From the NCBI GenBank assembly GCA_963816155.1, contig CAWFJE010000009.1:186001-250000 (forward strand): 64,000 nt of DNA, given 5' to 3'. Source of the DNA: JAXGXJ01 sp963816155. GTDB taxonomy: Bacteria; Actinomycetota; Thermoleophilia; RBG-16-64-13. Positions 63,096-64,000 of the stretch are shown one piece after another. The notes below the pieces were generated by a model, which saw only the letters and a program-made list of their open reading frames with translations, was not told the origin of the DNA and searched no databases. Position 1 is the first letter of the stretch. The number at the start of each line of letters is the position of its first letter. The position numbers were made by a program, and so were the translations under genes.

Positions 63096-63816
63096 ACAAG
63101 CCTCCATTCATTTGTGAAGTCTTGGTCATGGCTTACTGTCGGGAGATCAACGGATCTTGTCTCCGAGCGCCCCTTGCTACTCAGTCCGCAAACGATATTA
63201 TAATTGTTTGGCGACGGCAACTCGAGCTTCATCCACGTTGGAGCACATGACTCAGGGCCGTGTTGAAGACGTTATAGCAGCGGCCCGGTCCTGATCCCAA
63301 GGATGTGGCCGAGGAGGTCGGCGTTAGTCGCGACGGTGCTGTGACTCATGCGGGTGGTACGCCATGCTCTCCACTCCACTGCCAAGCTGGAATACTCCCC
63401 AGCCGCCGTCATGCTTGCCGCCCGCACGGCGGTTGACGACGCTGGGCGAGACGTGGGAAGCTGTTGGCGGGCTTCGCTGGGTGCTACGTGAGCCTTTCCG
63501 GGTGACCGGTTCCTGCGTCCCAGCATGACAGCGAGCACCAGAGTCATGTTCAAAGGCGGATCGCCCGTCGGATTGACGCGTCTGACGTGCCGACTCCGGA
63601 TGAAGGACTGGGGCCGCGTGTGTCCAAGCACTGCTGCGTGCGGTCGGCAGCATGACCGCCGGTCGGGGATCGGCACGGTGATCGCTCTCATGTTGCCGCG
63701 CTTTCTCGTATTCACGGTGGTGGGGATGATACTTCTTCCTCATCTCGCACGTGCTCGGCATCCCCATGGGACCGGGACCAGGGGCCCCGGCTTAGAGGGG
63801 TGGGTGTCAACTCTCG
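63096..63816. other. Intergenic region without a recognised gene
   Basis: A 721-base stretch between the low-GC gene and the glutaminase gene. The first 130 bases are AT-rich like the SnoaL-like gene. The rest is GC-rich with overlapping open frames on both strands (the longest about 147 codons on the minus strand), none with a family motif or ribosome site. It may be decayed coding sequence. Confidence 0.4.
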
Positions 63817-64000
63817 ATGACGGCATCGGACAAACCAGCTGTGGGTGAGAGCGGGTACGTTTCTACCGGCCATCTGCCCTCACCCCCGCGAGTACAGCGA
63901 CTGGTGAACGAGGCGTACGAGTCATACCGTCTCAACGCCGATGGGGCGAACTCACAGGTCTATCCGGCTCTCTCGCGAGCTCCGGCCCAACTGTTCGGCA
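63817..64000 (+). CDS. glsA: Glutaminase A, N-terminal part (truncated by window end)
   Basis: The first 61 residues of a probable glutaminase, which hydrolyses glutamine to glutamate and ammonia. The sequence STGHLPSPPRVQRLVNEAYE and then SQVYPALSRAPAQLFG matches the N-terminal pattern of GlsA proteins (helix, then YIPALA-like and LFG). The ATG at 63817 starts MTASDKPAVGESG; no strong ribosome site is seen, and a later start is possible. The catalytic Ser-Lys motifs lie beyond the window. Confidence 0.7.
   Translation, partial: MTASDKPAVGESGYVSTGHLPSPPRVQRLVNEAYESYRLNADGANSQVYPALSRAPAQLFG

Noticed and set aside
63272..63767. Overlapping minus-strand open frames upstream of the glutaminase gene
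   Set aside because: Two frames of similar length are open over the same bases, neither has recognisable motifs, and no transposase or integrase signature is visible.

Overview
The window is GC-rich, densely coded chromosomal DNA that most likely comes from an uncultured, probably anaerobic or facultative member of the Actinomycetota. This is inferred from several signs. The ileS leader looks like an actinobacterial translational T-box. A response regulator and histidine kinase are followed by a GerMN-domain lipoprotein, resembling mtrA-mtrB-lpqB. There is a class E-like sortase and many lipoproteins with Thr/Pro/Ala-rich linkers. The metabolism uses corrinoids (class II ribonucleotide reductase, a reductive-dehalogenase-like protein), selenocysteine (selA-selB-tRNA-Sec) and iron-sulfur proteins. 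I cannot assign a class or genus.

Layout. 0-6 kb: the end of a MalT-like LuxR regulator, then on the minus strand a response regulator, histidine kinase and GerMN/Gmad2 lipoprotein. 5.8-9.1 kb: an NrdR-box promoter driving nrdR, nrdJ and a small unknown protein. 9.1-18.4 kb (minus): a small CXXC membrane protein with a polyferredoxin membrane protein, a class V aminotransferase, MoxR ATPase, DUF58 protein and transglutaminase, then a ferredoxin and the iscS-iscU pair. 18.4-22.2 kb: hairpin repeats, the T-box and ileS. 22.3-29.3 kb: a branched-chain amino-acid-type ABC transporter with two paralogous binding lipoproteins on the minus strand and livG-livF-livH-livM on the plus strand. 29.4-33.9 kb (minus): a TPR lipoprotein and mtaB-dtd-PHP phosphatase-lipid kinase. 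34-37.6 kb: a GtrA, GT2 and large GT-C-like membrane protein set for surface glycans. 37.7-45.2 kb: a QueG-like Fe-S protein, YjbQ, tRNA-Ala, a second cluster of the hairpin repeat, the nfeD-slipin pair, Asp23, metallophosphoesterase and inositol-phosphatase genes. 45.3-52 kb: a HEAT protein, CpsB-like phosphatase, ManC/PMI, a broken kinase remnant, sortase and a VapBC-like toxin-antitoxin pair. 52-56.8 kb: a polyprenyl synthase and selA-selB-selC. 57-64 kb: an accessory-looking stretch of lipoproteins (two of them paralogous), a reductive-dehalogenase-like protein, three copies of a second non-coding repeat, a low-GC SnoaL-like gene and the start of a glutaminase gene.

Two things deserve attention beyond ordinary annotation. 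First, five copies of a short conserved motif occur at 18.4 and 39.3 kb. In two of them it forms the loop of a long perfect or near-perfect hairpin whose stem sequence is completely different. Second, at least eight genes show a reading-frame break inside an otherwise intact conserved protein (LuxR, transglutaminase, second binding protein, slipin tail, inositol phosphatase, HEAT protein, and selA twice). Such a density points to indel errors in the assembly, although some of the breaks could be real.
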